Source: Deltaproteobacteria bacterium (GTDB lineage: Bacteria > Desulfobacterota > SM23-61). Taken from it: a stretch of 14,469 nucleotides of DNA. Of this stretch, positions 14,085-14,469 are shown in pieces (within the stretch, counting starts at the first letter, position 1; every line of letters begins with the position of its first letter). The position numbers and the translations under genes are program-made. Location of the stretch: positions 1 to 14,469 of the forward strand of contig JACRCA010000033.1 in NCBI GenBank assembly GCA_016234425.1, in the 5' to 3' direction. The notes under the pieces were generated by a model. The model was not told the DNA's origin, did not search any database, and saw nothing but the letters and a program-made list of their open reading frames with translations.

Positions 14085-14088
14085 GGAG
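14085..14088 (+). promoter_or_regulatory. Ribosome binding site for the TTG start of murA
   Basis: GGAG, eight bases before TTG 14097. The family-typical N terminus (DKLIIEGGYRLVGQIPISGS) begins right after this TTG, which supports it as the start. Confidence 0.55.
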
Positions 14089-14096
14089 TAGAAATT

Positions 14097-14469
14097 TTGG
14101 ATAAACTGATCATCGAGGGGGGATATCGTCTGGTGGGCCAGATTCCCATCAGCGGTTCAAAGAACGCTGCCTTGCCGCTTTTCGCGGCCTCTCTTCTGGC
14201 GGATGGATGGAATACCCTGCAAAACGTCCCAGCCTTAGCGGACATCCGGACAATCTCCAAGCTCCTTCTTCAGATGGGGGTTAAGATTGAGGGAGAGAGG
14301 AATAGGGTTCGCCTGAATGCTGCCGGGGTTCATTCCTGTGAGGCTCCTTACAAGCTGGTGAAAACCATGCGGGCCTCTGTCCTTGTCTTAGGACCCTTAG
14401 TGGCTAAATGGAGGCGAGCCCGCGTCTCTCTGCCAGGGGGGTGCGCTATCGGCGCCCGCCCCATTAATA
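14097..14469 (+). CDS. murA: UDP-N-acetylglucosamine 1-carboxyvinyltransferase MurA, N-terminal part
   Basis: The first 124 residues of MurA, which transfers enolpyruvate from PEP to UDP-GlcNAc in the first committed step of peptidoglycan synthesis in the cytoplasm. ISGSKNAALPLFAASLL contains the conserved Lys22-Asn23 pair, YKLVKTMRASVLVLGPLVA is the next conserved block, and PGGCAIGARPIN holds the catalytic Cys116 (Cys115 in E. coli). A Cys here is the fosfomycin-sensitive type; some species carry Asp instead. The start is TTG 14097 with GGAG eight bases upstream. The gene runs off the window edge. It is preceded by a strong inverted repeat rather than a tight junction with prmC, so it may be controlled separately. 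Confidence 0.96.
   Translation, partial: MDKLIIEGGYRLVGQIPISGSKNAALPLFAASLLADGWNTLQNVPALADIRTISKLLLQMGVKIEGERNRVRLNAAGVHSCEAPYKLVKTMRASVLVLGPLVAKWRRARVSLPGGCAIGARPIN

Noticed and set aside
1..14469. CRISPR array, transposon, prophage, toxin-antitoxin or defence genes
   Set aside because: No regularly spaced repeats, transposase or integrase motifs, or unexplained gene clusters are present; every sizeable gene belongs to a well-known housekeeping family except the DUF1385 protein.

Overview
The window reads as a chromosomal housekeeping region of a Gram-negative bacterium, most likely a member of the Desulfobacterota (former Deltaproteobacteria) or a close relative. The reasons are the order parB - bactofilin - F1Fo ATP synthase genes without the a and c subunits, the presence of two b-type subunit genes, an AtpF with an N-terminal leader-like extension, and base composition near 50% GC. 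All genes lie on the + strand, are tightly packed and use Shine-Dalgarno sites. Non-ATG starts are common: CTG for the bactofilin, GTG for atpD, TTG for atpC, prmC and murA. The lineage call is inference from gene order; no rRNA is present.

Region 1 (1-6458) holds the last codons of parB, a bactofilin, then b', b, delta, alpha, gamma, beta and epsilon of ATP synthase. Several of these overlap at ATGA or sit a few bases apart. The membrane subunits a (atpB) and c (atpE) are absent, so the enzyme must be completed from another locus. Region 2 (6473-9135) follows with almost no spacing: a patatin-like phospholipase, an RluD-type pseudouridine synthase and PgeF, a peptidoglycan-editing laccase-domain enzyme.

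Region 3 (9132-10719) begins with a near-consensus sigma-70 promoter whose -35 box overlaps the pgeF stop codon. A leader of about 300 bases follows, with inverted repeats and one possible tiny upstream ORF, and then rho. Region 4 (10895-13995) is a translation cluster: rpmE (L31), a DUF1385/YqhQ-like membrane protein, prfA (RF1) and prmC, which methylates RF1. Region 5 (14097-end) is the start of murA, cut by the window edge but already including the catalytic cysteine.

No mobile element, CRISPR array, tRNA, rRNA or defence system is visible, and I see no undescribed multi-gene system. The points that reward a second look are non-coding: a 15-bp perfect inverted repeat just upstream of murA, a 30-base imperfect inverted repeat between rho and rpmE, an inverted repeat between atpG and atpD, and the long structured rho leader. 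The CTG start of the bactofilin and a Gln-to-Gly change in the alpha-subunit P-loop are the main oddities within genes.
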